Shown here piece by piece: positions 8,802-17,745 of a DNA stretch of 64,000 bases. Source of the stretch: Streptomyces sp. NBC_01549 (GTDB taxonomy: Bacteria > Actinomycetota > Actinomycetes > Streptomycetales > Streptomycetaceae). Numbering within the stretch: position 1 is the first letter of the stretch; each line of letters begins with the position of its first letter. Below the pieces are notes generated by a model, which did not search any database, was not told the DNA's origin, and worked only from the letters and a program-made list of their open reading frames with translations. The DNA lies in assembly GCF_026339955.1 (NCBI RefSeq), contig NZ_JAPEPW010000001.1, forward strand, positions 4,273,001 through 4,337,000, given 5' to 3'. The position numbers were made by a program, and so were the translations under genes.

Positions 8802-8890
8802 TTCCTGAGAGTGCCTGAGAGTTCCTGAGAGTGCTTGAGTGCCTGAGTTCCTGAGGTTCCGGGTTTCCGGGTTTCCGGGTTCCTGGGTGG
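8802..8890. repeat. Short degenerate tandem repeats in divergent promoter region
   Basis: Two blocks of tandem repetition lie in the 274-base gap between the dehydrogenase and the first isomerase. The first has units like TCCTGAGAGTGCCTGAGAGT and their shortened forms (8802-8854). The second has a GGGTTTCC unit repeated about three times (8855-8885). They may represent slippage-prone sequence or clustered operator half-sites. Confidence 0.7.
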
Positions 8891-9030
8891 ACGAGCCTGC
8901 GGGGCGGGGGCGGCCGGAGCCGTCTGAGATGCGCGGATTGACCACGCTCGCACCCGAACCTACCTTCGTCAACACGGACGCACACACGGTCCGTTGCCCC
9001 TTCGTCTCCCTTCGTGAGGCCGGTGCTGCC

Positions 9031-9813
9031 ATGGATGTCTCCTTTCTCGGCGGCCCCCGCCCGCAGCGCGGGATCGGCGTCGTCGCCCCCTTCGACTTCG
9101 CCCTCGACCGCGAGCTGTGGCGCTGGGTCCCCGACGACGTCTCCCTGCACCTGACCCGCACCCCGTTCGTACCGGTCGAGGTCAGCCTGGACCTGGCCCG
9201 CCTGGTCTCCGAGCACGAGACGCTCGGCGACGCGGTGCGCGCGCTGAACGCGGTCGCGCCCGAGGTCGTGGCGTACGCGTGCACCTCCGGCAGTTTCGTG
9301 GGCGGTGTCGCGGGCGAGCGGGTGATGTGCGAGGCGATGGCGAGGGCGGGGGAGGTGGCGTCCCTGACCACCTCCGGCGCACTGCTGGAGGCGCTCACCG
9401 AGCTGGCCGCCCACCGGATCGCTCTCGTCACCCCCTACACGGTCTCGGTCACCCAGTCCCTGGAGGAGTACCTCGCCGAGGCGGGCGTGCACGTCATCGG
9501 GCGCGCCTTCATGGGCCTGACCAGGCACATCTGGAAAGTCCCGTACCGTGATGTGGTCGACATGGCCCGCCGCGCGATGCGGGGCAAAGGGGCCGACGCC
9601 CTCTTCATCAGCTGCACCAACCTTCCGACGTACGACGTCATCCCCCAGCTGGAGGCGGAGCTGCGCATACCGGTGATCTCAGCCAACCAGGTGACGATGT
9701 GGGCGGCGCTGCGTCACCTGGGTACCCGGGCGGTGGGCCCCTATCAGCGGCTGATCGACAGGGCCGCCCGCGGGGGACCTGTACTGCCGGAAGAACAGGA
9801 AGGTTGGGCATGA
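9031..9813 (+). CDS. Maleate cis-trans isomerase / Asp-Glu racemase superfamily enzyme 1
   Basis: A 260-residue member of the maleate isomerase/arylmalonate decarboxylase/EutA group. The paired catalytic cysteines are visible in YACTSGSFVGG (about residue 90) and ISCTNLPTYDV (about residue 195), each followed by the family's glycine/threonine-rich loops. The reading frame extends upstream to 8839, but ATG 9031 fits the family's N-terminus (RGIGVVAPFDF). Its stop overlaps the start of a paralogue by four bases. The chemistry expected is cofactor-independent proton transfer, isomerisation or decarboxylation. EutA-type members belong to ectoine utilisation, which would fit the Ehu-like importer, but substrate specificity is not readable. 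Confidence 0.88.
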   Translation: MDVSFLGGPRPQRGIGVVAPFDFALDRELWRWVPDDVSLHLTRTPFVPVEVSLDLARLVSEHETLGDAVRALNAVAPEVVAYACTSGSFVGGVAGERVMCEAMARAGEVASLTTSGALLEALTELAAHRIALVTPYTVSVTQSLEEYLAEAGVHVIGRAFMGLTRHIWKVPYRDVVDMARRAMRGKGADALFISCTNLPTYDVIPQLEAELRIPVISANQVTMWAALRHLGTRAVGPYQRLIDRAARGGPVLPEEQEGWA

Positions 9814-10541
9814 CCGCACTCGGATTCCTCTACCCGGGTCACTCGGCCGAGGACGACTACCCGCGCATCGAACAGCTCCTGGGCAGCGACGTCCGCCTCC
9901 AACTGGTCCACACGGACATCGGGGAGGACGCCCACCGGGTCGACGCGCTGCGCGAGATGGGCTCGGCGGCCCGGCTCGCGGCGGGCGTCGAGCAGCTGCG
10001 GCTGTCCGGCGCGGAGGCGGTCGTCTGGGCGTGCACCAGCGGCAGCTTCGTGTACGGCTGGGAGGGGGCCCACGAGCAGGTGCGCGCGCTGGCCCGGGCG
10101 GCCGGGCTGCCCGCGTCCTCCACGTCCTTCGCGTTCGCGCACGCCGTCAGGGAGATCGGGGCCCGGAGGGTCGCGATCGCGGCCACGTATCCGCAGGACG
10201 TGGCGGACCTCTTCGCCGCGTTTCTTCGGGAGGCGGGGGTGGAGGTCGTGTCGACCAGGGCCTCCGGGATCGTCACGGCGGCGGAGGTCGGGACGTGGGG
10301 CGAGGCGGAGATCCTGGCGGTGGCCCGGGCCGGCGACCGTCCCGACGCCGACGTCGTCCTTCTCCCCGACACGGCCCTCCACACGGCGGCGCACCTCCCG
10401 GCCCTGGAGAAGGCCCTCTCCAAGCCGGTCCTCACCGCCAACCAGGTCACGGTCTGGGAGGCCCTACGCCTCGCCGGCCGCAAGGTGAACGCCCCCACCC
10501 TCGGCACCCTCTTCACAAAGGCACCCATCATCCAGATGTAA
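9810..10541 (+). CDS. Maleate cis-trans isomerase / Asp-Glu racemase superfamily enzyme 2
   Basis: A 243-residue paralogue of the preceding gene. The first cysteine motif is kept exactly (WACTSGSFVYGWEGAHEQ). The second differs: where gene 1 has SCTNLPTY, this protein has VLLPDTALHTAAH, so the second catalytic cysteine appears to be absent. ATG 9810 overlaps the previous stop (ATGA) and is preceded by GGAAGG, so the two are translationally coupled and may act as a heteromeric or sequential pair. Loss of the second cysteine suggests a decarboxylase-like (single-Cys) or non-racemising reaction; this is inference. Confidence 0.87.
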   Translation: MTALGFLYPGHSAEDDYPRIEQLLGSDVRLQLVHTDIGEDAHRVDALREMGSAARLAAGVEQLRLSGAEAVVWACTSGSFVYGWEGAHEQVRALARAAGLPASSTSFAFAHAVREIGARRVAIAATYPQDVADLFAAFLREAGVEVVSTRASGIVTAAEVGTWGEAEILAVARAGDRPDADVVLLPDTALHTAAHLPALEKALSKPVLTANQVTVWEALRLAGRKVNAPTLGTLFTKAPIIQM

Positions 10542-10967
10542 GCCCTCCGGGGTGTGCTCTTCGCCCTGCGGGTGGGTGGGGGCTGGTCGCGCAGTTCCCC
10601 GCGCCCCCTAAAAGCCTCCGCCTGGCCCGGGTCTTCAGTGCGTCCGGCGTGTGAGGACGAGGCTGGGGGCCGATGCCCCACCCACCCCGGCCGGCCCGCA
10701 CCTCCAGGCGGTCCGGCGTTCGAGGACGAGGTCGGAGGCCGATGGCCCCACCCACCCCGGCCGGCCCGCACCTCCAGCCCGTCCGGCGTGTGAGGACGAG
10801 CCCTTCGGGCGATGCGGGGGTCCAGGGGGCGCAGCGCCCCTGGCGGGGTCTGGGGCGGAGCCCCCGAAGGATGGGACGGGTAGGGGCGGCGGGGGCGGGA
10901 ATAACCGGGGACTGTCTCCTGTTGGCGCCCTGAGGACAGCAACACGTACGCAACAGGAGGCACCCCG
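10542..10967. repeat. Streptomyces intergenic repeat block
   Basis: A 426-base non-coding gap. Positions 10561-10610 hold the element CCTGCGGGTGGGTGGGGGCT...GCGCAGTTCCCCGCGCCCC. Two near-identical units of about 70 bases (10642-10710 and 10711-10780) plus a third start at 10781 each begin GTCCGGCGTGTGAGGACGAG or a close variant. A tail (10801-10900) carries hairpins GGGGGCGCAGCGCCCCTGG and GGCGGAGCCCCC. Parts recur inverted at 17035-17160 and in related form at 26882-26983. The last 60 bases probably contain the promoter and RBS of the next gene. Confidence 0.85.
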
Positions 10968-12062
<1,095 letters not shown>

Positions 12063-12075
12063 CGGCCGCTCGCGG

Positions 12076-14124
12076 TCAGGACTTCGCCGTCAAGAGGGCG
12101 GAGATACGATCCGGCGCCACCGGGCGGGAGTACAGCCAGCCCTGCCCGGTGTCGCAGCCGATCCCGCGCAGCCGGGTGGCCTGGGAGGCGGTCTCCACGC
12201 ATTCGGCGGTGACCGTCAGGCCGAGCCGGTGCGCGAGTTGGATGAGGGCCTCGACGATGACCTCGTCGGCGGGGTTGGGGTGGGCGCCGTCGGCACCGCC
12301 GTCGGGCCCCTCGTACTGGAAGCCGCGGACGAAGGAGCCGTCCAGTTTCAGGACGGAGACTGGCAGGCGGCTGAGGTAGGCGAGGTTGGAGTAGCCGGTG
12401 CCGAAGTCGTCGATGGCGATGCGGACGCCCATGTCGCTGAGGGCCTGCAGCGCCTGCAGGGGCCGGCCCGCCGAGCCCATCACCGCCGATTCCGTCAGCT
12501 CCAACTGGAGCAGACGCGGGGCGAGACCCGTCTCCGTGAGGATCTCCGCCACGTCGGCGACCAGGTCGGAGTCCCACACCTGCCGTACGGCGACATTGAC
12601 GCTGACGAAGATCGGCACCGCGTCCGGGTGGTCCAGCTGCCAACGGCGCGCCTGGCGGCACGCGGTGGCCAGTACCCACCGGCCGAGCTGCACGATCGAA
12701 CCGTCTTCCTCGGCCAGTCCGATGAACCGATTCGGCGTCAGCGTGCCGAACTGTGGATGGTTCCAGCGGACCAGTGCCTCGACCCCGCGCACCCCGCCGT
12801 CCTCCATGCCCACCAAGGGCTGGTACTCCAGGGCGAATTCGTTCCGCTCGATCGCCGCCCGGAGGGTGGAGGAGAGCGCCTGACGGGTCATCCGGTGGGC
12901 GTTGCGCTCCGGGTCGAAGAGCGTCCAGCGGCCCTTGCCGTCGGCCTTCGCCCAGTACAGCGTGGTGTCCGCGGCCTGCATCAGATGGGTCGCGGACGTC
13001 CCGGCGGCGCGCCGCTCGACGACCCCGATCGACGCGGAGACCGACAGCCGCTGGCCGGAGAGGTCGAAGGGCGTCTGCAGTGACTTCAGGACGGACTCGG
13101 CGAGCTCGGCCAACTGGTCCGTCCCCGTGGAGTCCTCGACCAGGAGCGCGAACTCGTCGCCGCCCAGCCGGGCCACCAGGGGAGTGGCGCCCCGGGCGTA
13201 ACCCGCCTCGTCGGCGCAGCGCGTGAGCCGTTCGGCGACGGCCGCCAGCAACCGGTCGCCGACCCGGTGGCCGAGCGTGTCGTTGACCGCCTTGAACCCG
13301 TCCAGGTCCAGATAGCAGAGCCCGATCCGGCCGGTGCCGCCCTCTTCGTACGCCTCCGCCTCCAGGGCGGACGAGAGCCGCTCGAAGAACAGCGTGCGGT
13401 TGGGCAGCCGGGTCACCGGGTCGTGCATCTGCAAGTGCCGCAGCCGTGCCTGGAGTTCACGGCGGGCGCTGATGTCCGCGATGGACACCAGTACCGCCTC
13501 CTCCTGCGCGGGCAGCGGCGCGACCGTCACCTGCACCCAGAGCGAGTGCCCGTCGGGATGCTTGAGGCGGCGCGCGCAGCGCAGCCGGGCCTGTCGGCCA
13601 CGCAGGACCTCGCGGTACGCGTGCCAGGTGCGGGCCTCGGAGGCCAGATCCACCAGATCCGCCGCGACCCGCCCCACGAGCGCGCCCGGTCCCGTGCCGA
13701 GCAGCGCGCCGAGCGACTCGTTGGCGATGACGACCAGACCCTCGCGGTCGACCACGGCCATCGGAAGGGGCGCGGCGCCGAAGGCGGCACGGAAGGCACC
13801 GGGAGATGCCGATGCGCCGGCGGACGGGACGGGCGCCGCGTCGGGGACGGCCTCGGGCGTGTCGGGGACGAACCCGGGCGCGTCGAGGGTGGACTCGGGG
13901 ATGTCGAGGGTGCCGAGGTGTGTTTCCGCCGGGGCGTACGTGCCGGGAGAGGCTCCGGTGCGAGGGGATGCGCCGGGGGGTGAAACGGCGGAGACGGATG
14001 CGCTGGGAGGCACCCCGGCGTACGTACGAGGAGACGTACGCGGAGATGTGTCGATGTGACGCTCTGTGACGGCCGACCGGATGAGATCTGCCGCGGGCGT
14101 CGGCCCTTCGGACGTTCCGCTCAC
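12076..14124 (-). CDS. PAS-GGDEF-EAL bifunctional c-di-GMP turnover protein
   Basis: A 682-residue protein with a roughly 110-residue low-complexity Pro/Ser/Ala/Thr-rich N-terminus. A PAS domain follows (about 115-235, AFGAAPLPMAVVDREGLVVI), then a diguanylate cyclase domain with intact LGGDEFALL and a phosphodiesterase domain. In the latter the EAL glutamate (GVEALVRWNHP), ELTES, DDFGTGYS, LKLDGSF and AECVE motifs are all present, so both activities look possible. No RxxD inhibitory site is visible upstream of GGDEF. No membrane segment is apparent. The architecture matches the Streptomyces developmental regulator RmdA, but orthology was not tested. Confidence 0.93.
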   Translation of the reverse strand: MSGTSEGPTPAADLIRSAVTERHIDTSPRTSPRTYAGVPPSASVSAVSPPGASPRTGASPGTYAPAETHLGTLDIPESTLDAPGFVPDTPEAVPDAAPVPSAGASASPGAFRAAFGAAPLPMAVVDREGLVVIANESLGALLGTGPGALVGRVAADLVDLASEARTWHAYREVLRGRQARLRCARRLKHPDGHSLWVQVTVAPLPAQEEAVLVSIADISARRELQARLRHLQMHDPVTRLPNRTLFFERLSSALEAEAYEEGGTGRIGLCYLDLDGFKAVNDTLGHRVGDRLLAAVAERLTRCADEAGYARGATPLVARLGGDEFALLVEDSTGTDQLAELAESVLKSLQTPFDLSGQRLSVSASIGVVERRAAGTSATHLMQAADTTLYWAKADGKGRWTLFDPERNAHRMTRQALSSTLRAAIERNEFALEYQPLVGMEDGGVRGVEALVRWNHPQFGTLTPNRFIGLAEEDGSIVQLGRWVLATACRQARRWQLDHPDAVPIFVSVNVAVRQVWDSDLVADVAEILTETGLAPRLLQLELTESAVMGSAGRPLQALQALSDMGVRIAIDDFGTGYSNLAYLSRLPVSVLKLDGSFVRGFQYEGPDGGADGAHPNPADEVIVEALIQLAHRLGLTVTAECVETASQATRLRGIGCDTGQGWLYSRPVAPDRISALLTAKS

Positions 14125-14489
14125 CGCTCGCTCCCGCAGTGCACTCGTTCTTCGTATGGGTCTCTCGGGTGGTCGGCCGGTGCTGGACGGCCGAACAAGC
14201 CGTGTCCGTGCAGGAAAGTGTGCCGATCATAGAGGCTGGTTCCGGAGCCTTCCAGCCACAGTCCAGTGTCCCGGAACAACCACCGGTTCTGACAGATCGT
14301 TTCTGCCTGCTTCTGGACCGGTTCCTGCGTCCAGCGATCACATATGACGTTCCGTGAGTGTTCGGGGTGTCGTTCGGGGTTTCGGCTCTGCGCGGCCGCT
14401 CACTCTTCCGGCGCAGGCAAACAGGGCGAAGTGCTACTAACCCACACAAGCTGGGTGCGGTGTCCCGAAAACCGCATCCGGAGGTCGAC
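14125..14489. other. Intergenic region between c-di-GMP gene and metalloprotease
   Basis: A 365-base divergent gap that must hold both promoters. The sequence around 14410-14445 (GCGCAGGCAAACAGGGCGAA) superficially resembles a riboswitch start, but no consistent fold could be found. GGAGG at 14480-14484 is the ribosome binding site of the protease. Nothing else is supported. Confidence 0.4.
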
Positions 14490-16127
14490 GTGCCGCGTCA
14501 GCGCCCCCTGAGGGGTCTCGCCCGAGAGGCTCGGCAGGGTCGAACCCGTGACGTGCCGCGGGTTCCTGACGTCCCGACGGTTCTCGGCGCGCCGAGGGCT
14601 CTCGCCGGTCTGAGCGCGCCGCGCTGGCGCAGTACCGCGGCTGTGTTCACCTCCATGACGGCGCTGGCCGCGACCTCCCTGATCACGGGCCCCGCACTCG
14701 CCGAACCCCTCTTCTCCCCCTGCGCCCTGAAGCGGACCGAGGCCCACCACTCGGAGGGCCTGGACACCTGGAACGCCGACTACCCCCGCCCCACCCACCC
14801 CCTCGACGCGGTGCTCGTCTATCTGTCCTTCCCGGACTCCCGGCCCCGCATCACGCCCGCCGAACTGGCCGCCGACTACTTCCCGGCCACCAGCCAGTTC
14901 TTCGAGCGCGCCTCGTACGGCAAGTTCACGCTGCGCCCGCATCCGCAGCGCGACTGGATCCAGATGCCGCACGCCTCCACCTCGTACGCCATGAAGCGCG
15001 ACTGGAACGCCGCGCGGCGCGGCGCCTATCTCCGGGACGCGGTCGCCGTGGCCGACCGGCAGGTCGACTTCTCCCGCTACGACATCATCTACTTCGTGGC
15101 CGATCCGGACGCGCCGGGCGTCGACTCCGACGCGACGAAGGTCGTCAACCTCGACAGCCCCATCGAGGCCGACGGCAAGGACATCCGTCGCGTCGTCACG
15201 GTCTTCGAGAAGCACCCGCCGGACCGCCTCGTCCTCGCCCATGAGACGGGGCACGTCTTCGACCTGCCCGACCTCTACCACCGCCCCTCCGACGGCAAGG
15301 GCGACTGGGACACCTACGTCGGCGACTGGGACCTCATGGGCAGCCAGTTCGGCCTCGCCCCCGACCTGTTCGGCTGGCACAAGTGGAAGCTCGGCTGGCT
15401 GGAGACGCGCCAGGTGGCGTGCCTGCGGGAGCACGGGACCGCGAGGCTGACGTTGGAACCGCTGGGCTCGGGGCCGGTCACGGGCGGGGCGGGGACGGCG
15501 GCGTCGGGGGCGCCGGTTTCCGCGACGAGCACCGCCGCCCTGCCCGGCCCGGCACCGGTTCGGGGCTCCGGGGGGTCCGCCCCACGCTCCAGGGGGTCCG
15601 CCCCGGGCTCCGGGGGGTCGGTTTCCGGTTCCGGGGGGTCCGCCCCGGGCTCGGAGCTGTCCGTCCCGGGCCCCGGAGTGTCCGTCTCCGTCGCCCCCTC
15701 CGGCCCGGTGGCGGCCGTCTCGGGCTCCCGGGTGCGGGCCTCGGCCCTGGCCCTGCCCACCTTGGTCCCGGGGGCGCGCATCTTCGGTTCCGGTCGCGGT
15801 ACCAAGTTGGCGGTCGTCCGTACGGGTCCCGACAGCGCGCTGGCCTTCGAGGCACGCAGCTCGACGGGCAACGACGGCGCCACCTGCACCCAGGGTGTCC
15901 TGATCTACCGCATCCGCAGCGAGACCGACTCCGGCGGCGGCCCGATCGAGGTCATCGACGCCCATCCGCACTCCGAGTCCTGCTGGGGCGACTCGGTCTA
16001 CCCGCCCCTGGCGGACGCGCCGGTCGGCCTCGGGGAGAGCTTCACGGTTCCCGGCGAGCACGTGCGCGTCGAGGTCGAGGACCGGACGGCGTCCGGGGCG
16101 TGGACGGTGAAGATCACGACAGGCTGA
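14490..16127 (+). CDS. Secreted M6-type (immune-inhibitor-A-like) metalloprotease
   Basis: About 545 residues. GTG 14490 was chosen for the GGAGG six bases upstream; GTG 14460 is an alternative. A long signal peptide ends at ITGPALA-EP. The zinc site is HETGHVFDLPDLYH (HExxH with a downstream aspartate as the probable third ligand), followed by the family's GDWDLMGSQFG Met-turn-like segment. Between the catalytic region and the C-terminal beta domain sits a Gly/Ser/Pro/Ala-rich insert encoded by imperfect tandem repeats around 15560-15700. The C-terminal part (CTQGVLIYRIR, VEVEDRTASGAWTVKI) looks like the usual M6 tail. Expected role: extracellular proteolysis. Confidence 0.88.
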   Translation: MPRQRPLRGLAREARQGRTRDVPRVPDVPTVLGAPRALAGLSAPRWRSTAAVFTSMTALAATSLITGPALAEPLFSPCALKRTEAHHSEGLDTWNADYPRPTHPLDAVLVYLSFPDSRPRITPAELAADYFPATSQFFERASYGKFTLRPHPQRDWIQMPHASTSYAMKRDWNAARRGAYLRDAVAVADRQVDFSRYDIIYFVADPDAPGVDSDATKVVNLDSPIEADGKDIRRVVTVFEKHPPDRLVLAHETGHVFDLPDLYHRPSDGKGDWDTYVGDWDLMGSQFGLAPDLFGWHKWKLGWLETRQVACLREHGTARLTLEPLGSGPVTGGAGTAASGAPVSATSTAALPGPAPVRGSGGSAPRSRGSAPGSGGSVSGSGGSAPGSELSVPGPGVSVSVAPSGPVAAVSGSRVRASALALPTLVPGARIFGSGRGTKLAVVRTGPDSALAFEARSSTGNDGATCTQGVLIYRIRSETDSGGGPIEVIDAHPHSESCWGDSVYPPLADAPVGLGESFTVPGEHVRVEVEDRTASGAWTVKITTG

Positions 16128-16178
16128 GCCTGCTCGCCCTTGCGGCGCCGGCGTGGGGCCTCCGGGCCCGGGCACGCA

Positions 16179-16208
16179 AGAAGCCCCCCGCTCGCGCGAG
16201 GGGCTTCT
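16179..16208. terminator. Hairpin terminator between protease gene and tRNA-Lys
   Basis: Inverted repeat AGAAGCCCC (16179-16187) / GGGGCTTCT (16200-16208), with further pairing inside the loop. It is placed between the convergent protease gene and tRNA, like the 1493-1522 terminator at the first tRNA-Lys copy. Confidence 0.7.
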
Positions 16209-16217
16209 CACCGTCTG

Positions 16218-16291
16218 TGCGCCGCCAGGGACTCGAACCCCGGACCCGCTGATTAAGAGTCAGCTGCTCTAACCAACTGAGCTAGCGGCGC
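16218..16291 (-). tRNA. tRNA-Lys (anticodon CTT), second copy
   Basis: Identical over 74 bases to the copy at 1528-1601, with the same cloverleaf, CTT anticodon and A discriminator. CCA is not encoded. Its first ten bases coincide with the last codons and TAG stop of the primase/polymerase-like gene on the same strand, so the tRNA is probably processed from a transcript that includes that gene or has a promoter inside it. Confidence 0.97.
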
Positions 16292-16917
16292 CTGCTGACA
16301 TCGTAGACCTTAGCATCCTGATCGGCGGGAGGAAAAATCGATATCCGCACCGCCGCGGACGCGGCCGTGCGGGCCGCCCGGACGGCCGCCCACGCCAGGA
16401 TCTCGGGCCCCGGAAGCCAGGGATGCCGGGTGTCGGGGGCCACCAGCCAGCGGGATGTGAGGTGGGCCACGGGGCTCAGCGCGGGGACGGTCACGGCGTC
16501 GCCGACGCCGTGGCAGAGCAGTGGAGGGACGGCGTCGACGCGCCCGGATCCCCCCGACTCACCCGCCCCCCACCCCTCCCACTCCAGGAGCGACGGCAGG
16601 CGCTGCGTGGTGCCCGGCGCGCTGAACAGCAGCATCCGCCCATGGTGCACGGCCACCGGGCCCGAGCCCGGCCCCTCGTCCCACAGCCGGTCGAGCATCC
16701 GTCGGCCGAAGATCGCGGGCGTGTTGACGATGTCGAAGGCGGTGCCGCAGGGCAGGACGACCGGGGCGCTCGGGCGTTCCTCCCAGAGGGTGAGGGTGCT
16801 GCGCGGATATGTCCCTGCCGAGGCGAGCCAGGCGGCTCCGTCCGGGGTGACGCCACAGACGTCGAACCGGTCGGGCAACGGGGCGGCGGAGCTTGCCGGA
16901 TTCCGTGTGCTGCTCAT
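16282..16917 (-). CDS. Bifunctional DNA primase/polymerase-like (PrimPol N-terminal type) protein
   Basis: About 211 residues, starting at ATG 16917 (MSSTRNPAS). It resembles the short streptomycete proteins annotated as primase/polymerase N-terminal domain (RFDVCGVTPDGAAWLASAGT, VLPCGTAFDIVNTPAIFGRR, SRWLVAPDTRHPWLPGPEIL). The acidic catalytic residues of true PrimPol enzymes are not obvious, so activity is doubtful. The final codons AGG CGC CGC TAG run into the 5' end of tRNA-Lys. GGAGAGGAG and a 14-base palindrome lie upstream (16987-17020). The function is unknown. Confidence 0.75.
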   Translation of the reverse strand: MSSTRNPASSAAPLPDRFDVCGVTPDGAAWLASAGTYPRSTLTLWEERPSAPVVLPCGTAFDIVNTPAIFGRRMLDRLWDEGPGSGPVAVHHGRMLLFSAPGTTQRLPSLLEWEGWGAGESGGSGRVDAVPPLLCHGVGDAVTVPALSPVAHLTSRWLVAPDTRHPWLPGPEILAWAAVRAARTAASAAVRISIFPPADQDAKVYDVSRRR

Positions 16918-17006
16918 GCCTATGAGATCTACCGTCGGTAAGCATCCGGCCCCCGAGAGTTGCGAGAACCCAGGACAGGGAGCAGGGGAGAGGAGTATCT
17001 TGCCCC

Positions 17007-17020
17007 CTGGCATATGCCAG
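17007..17020. promoter_or_regulatory. Perfect 14-bp palindrome CTGGCATATGCCAG
   Basis: A perfect inverted repeat about 90 bases upstream of the primase/polymerase-like start. Its 10-base core GGCATATGCC also occurs at 2612-2621, upstream of the IclR gene. It could be a regulator operator; no protein can be assigned. Confidence 0.35.
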
Positions 17021-17034
17021 CCTGGAGGTATTCG

Positions 17035-17160
17035 GGAGCGCGGGGAACTGCGCGATCACCCCCACCGACCCGCAGGCAGAAAACGCACCCCGGGGTCTGG
17101 GGGCGGAGCCCCCAGGTGGGGATGGGACAGGTAGGGGCGGCGGGGGCGAGAAACCCCCGC
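17035..17160. repeat. Streptomyces intergenic repeat (second copy)
   Basis: Contains GAGCGCGGGGAACTGCGCGA then CACCCCCACCGACCCGCAGG, the inverted counterpart of 10561-10610. The hairpin GGGGGCGGAGCCCCC and the tail GATGGGACAGGTAGGGGCGG match the end of the 10801-10900 block. It lies between the small helical-protein gene and the primase/polymerase-like gene. Confidence 0.8.
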
Positions 17161-17181
17161 GGTCACACCGGAACGACCGGC

Positions 17182-17565
17182 TCACGCATGGTCGCCCACC
17201 CCATGTCCGAGCCCACGCCCCTCCCCTTCGGTCCCCCGCAACAGATCCCGCCCGAACTCGACCATCTTCTTCGCGTAGTCCTCGGTCCACTCGGCCCGCT
17301 CCGCGATCGCGGCCGGCGTAAGCCGATCGAACCGCCGGGGATCAGCCAGCTGCGCGGCGGCGATCGCCTGGAACTCGAGCGCCCGATCGGCCGCCGCACG
17401 GAACGCGAGCGTCAGCTCCGTGGCCCGCGCCAGCAGCGCCCGAGGATCGTCGATCGACTCGAGATCGAAGAAGTGCTCCGGATCACCGGCCGCCTCCGCG
17501 GGCTCGAAGAGCAGGGGCGCGGGGCGTAGCCGCGGTTCGTTCCGACGCGGCGTGGGCTCCGCCAT
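17182..17565 (-). CDS. Conserved-looking hypothetical protein, helical
   Basis: A 127-residue protein that is not recognised. The N-terminus is proline/arginine-rich and disordered-looking. The remainder is rich in Ala, Glu, Leu and Arg and predicted to form amphipathic helices (PRALLARATELTLAFRAAAD, TEDYAKKMVEFGRDLL). No signal peptide or membrane segment. The start ATG 17565 has a GGAGGAG ribosome binding site. It lies between the primase/polymerase-like gene and the helicase operon on the same strand, but a 180-base gap separates it from the helicase gene, so co-transcription is uncertain. Confidence 0.65.
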   Translation of the reverse strand: MAEPTPRRNEPRLRPAPLLFEPAEAAGDPEHFFDLESIDDPRALLARATELTLAFRAAADRALEFQAIAAAQLADPRRFDRLTPAAIAERAEWTEDYAKKMVEFGRDLLRGTEGEGRGLGHGVGDHA

Positions 17566-17745
17566 GTCTTCTCCTCCTCGTACGGTTCAGGGGCCCGCTT
17601 CGGGGGTGGGCCACCGTCCATTCTCCCCCGCCCGCGCAAGTAGACCCGTGTGAGCTGACCCGCACAACCGTGCAAGCCGGACCCACGGCCGACGAACATG
17701 GATCTACGGCCGCCAAACGTGGATCCACGGCCGCCGAACCCGGGT

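Noticed and set aside
10642..10800. CRISPR-like array from the 70-bp repeated units
   Set aside because: The units are contiguous imperfect repeats without unique spacers, and they match known intergenic repeat sequence of streptomycetes.
14405..14450. Possible riboswitch (c-di-GMP-I-like GCAAAC... start) upstream of the metalloprotease
   Set aside because: Only the first few bases resemble the motif. The GACGCAAAGC core and pairing stems are missing.
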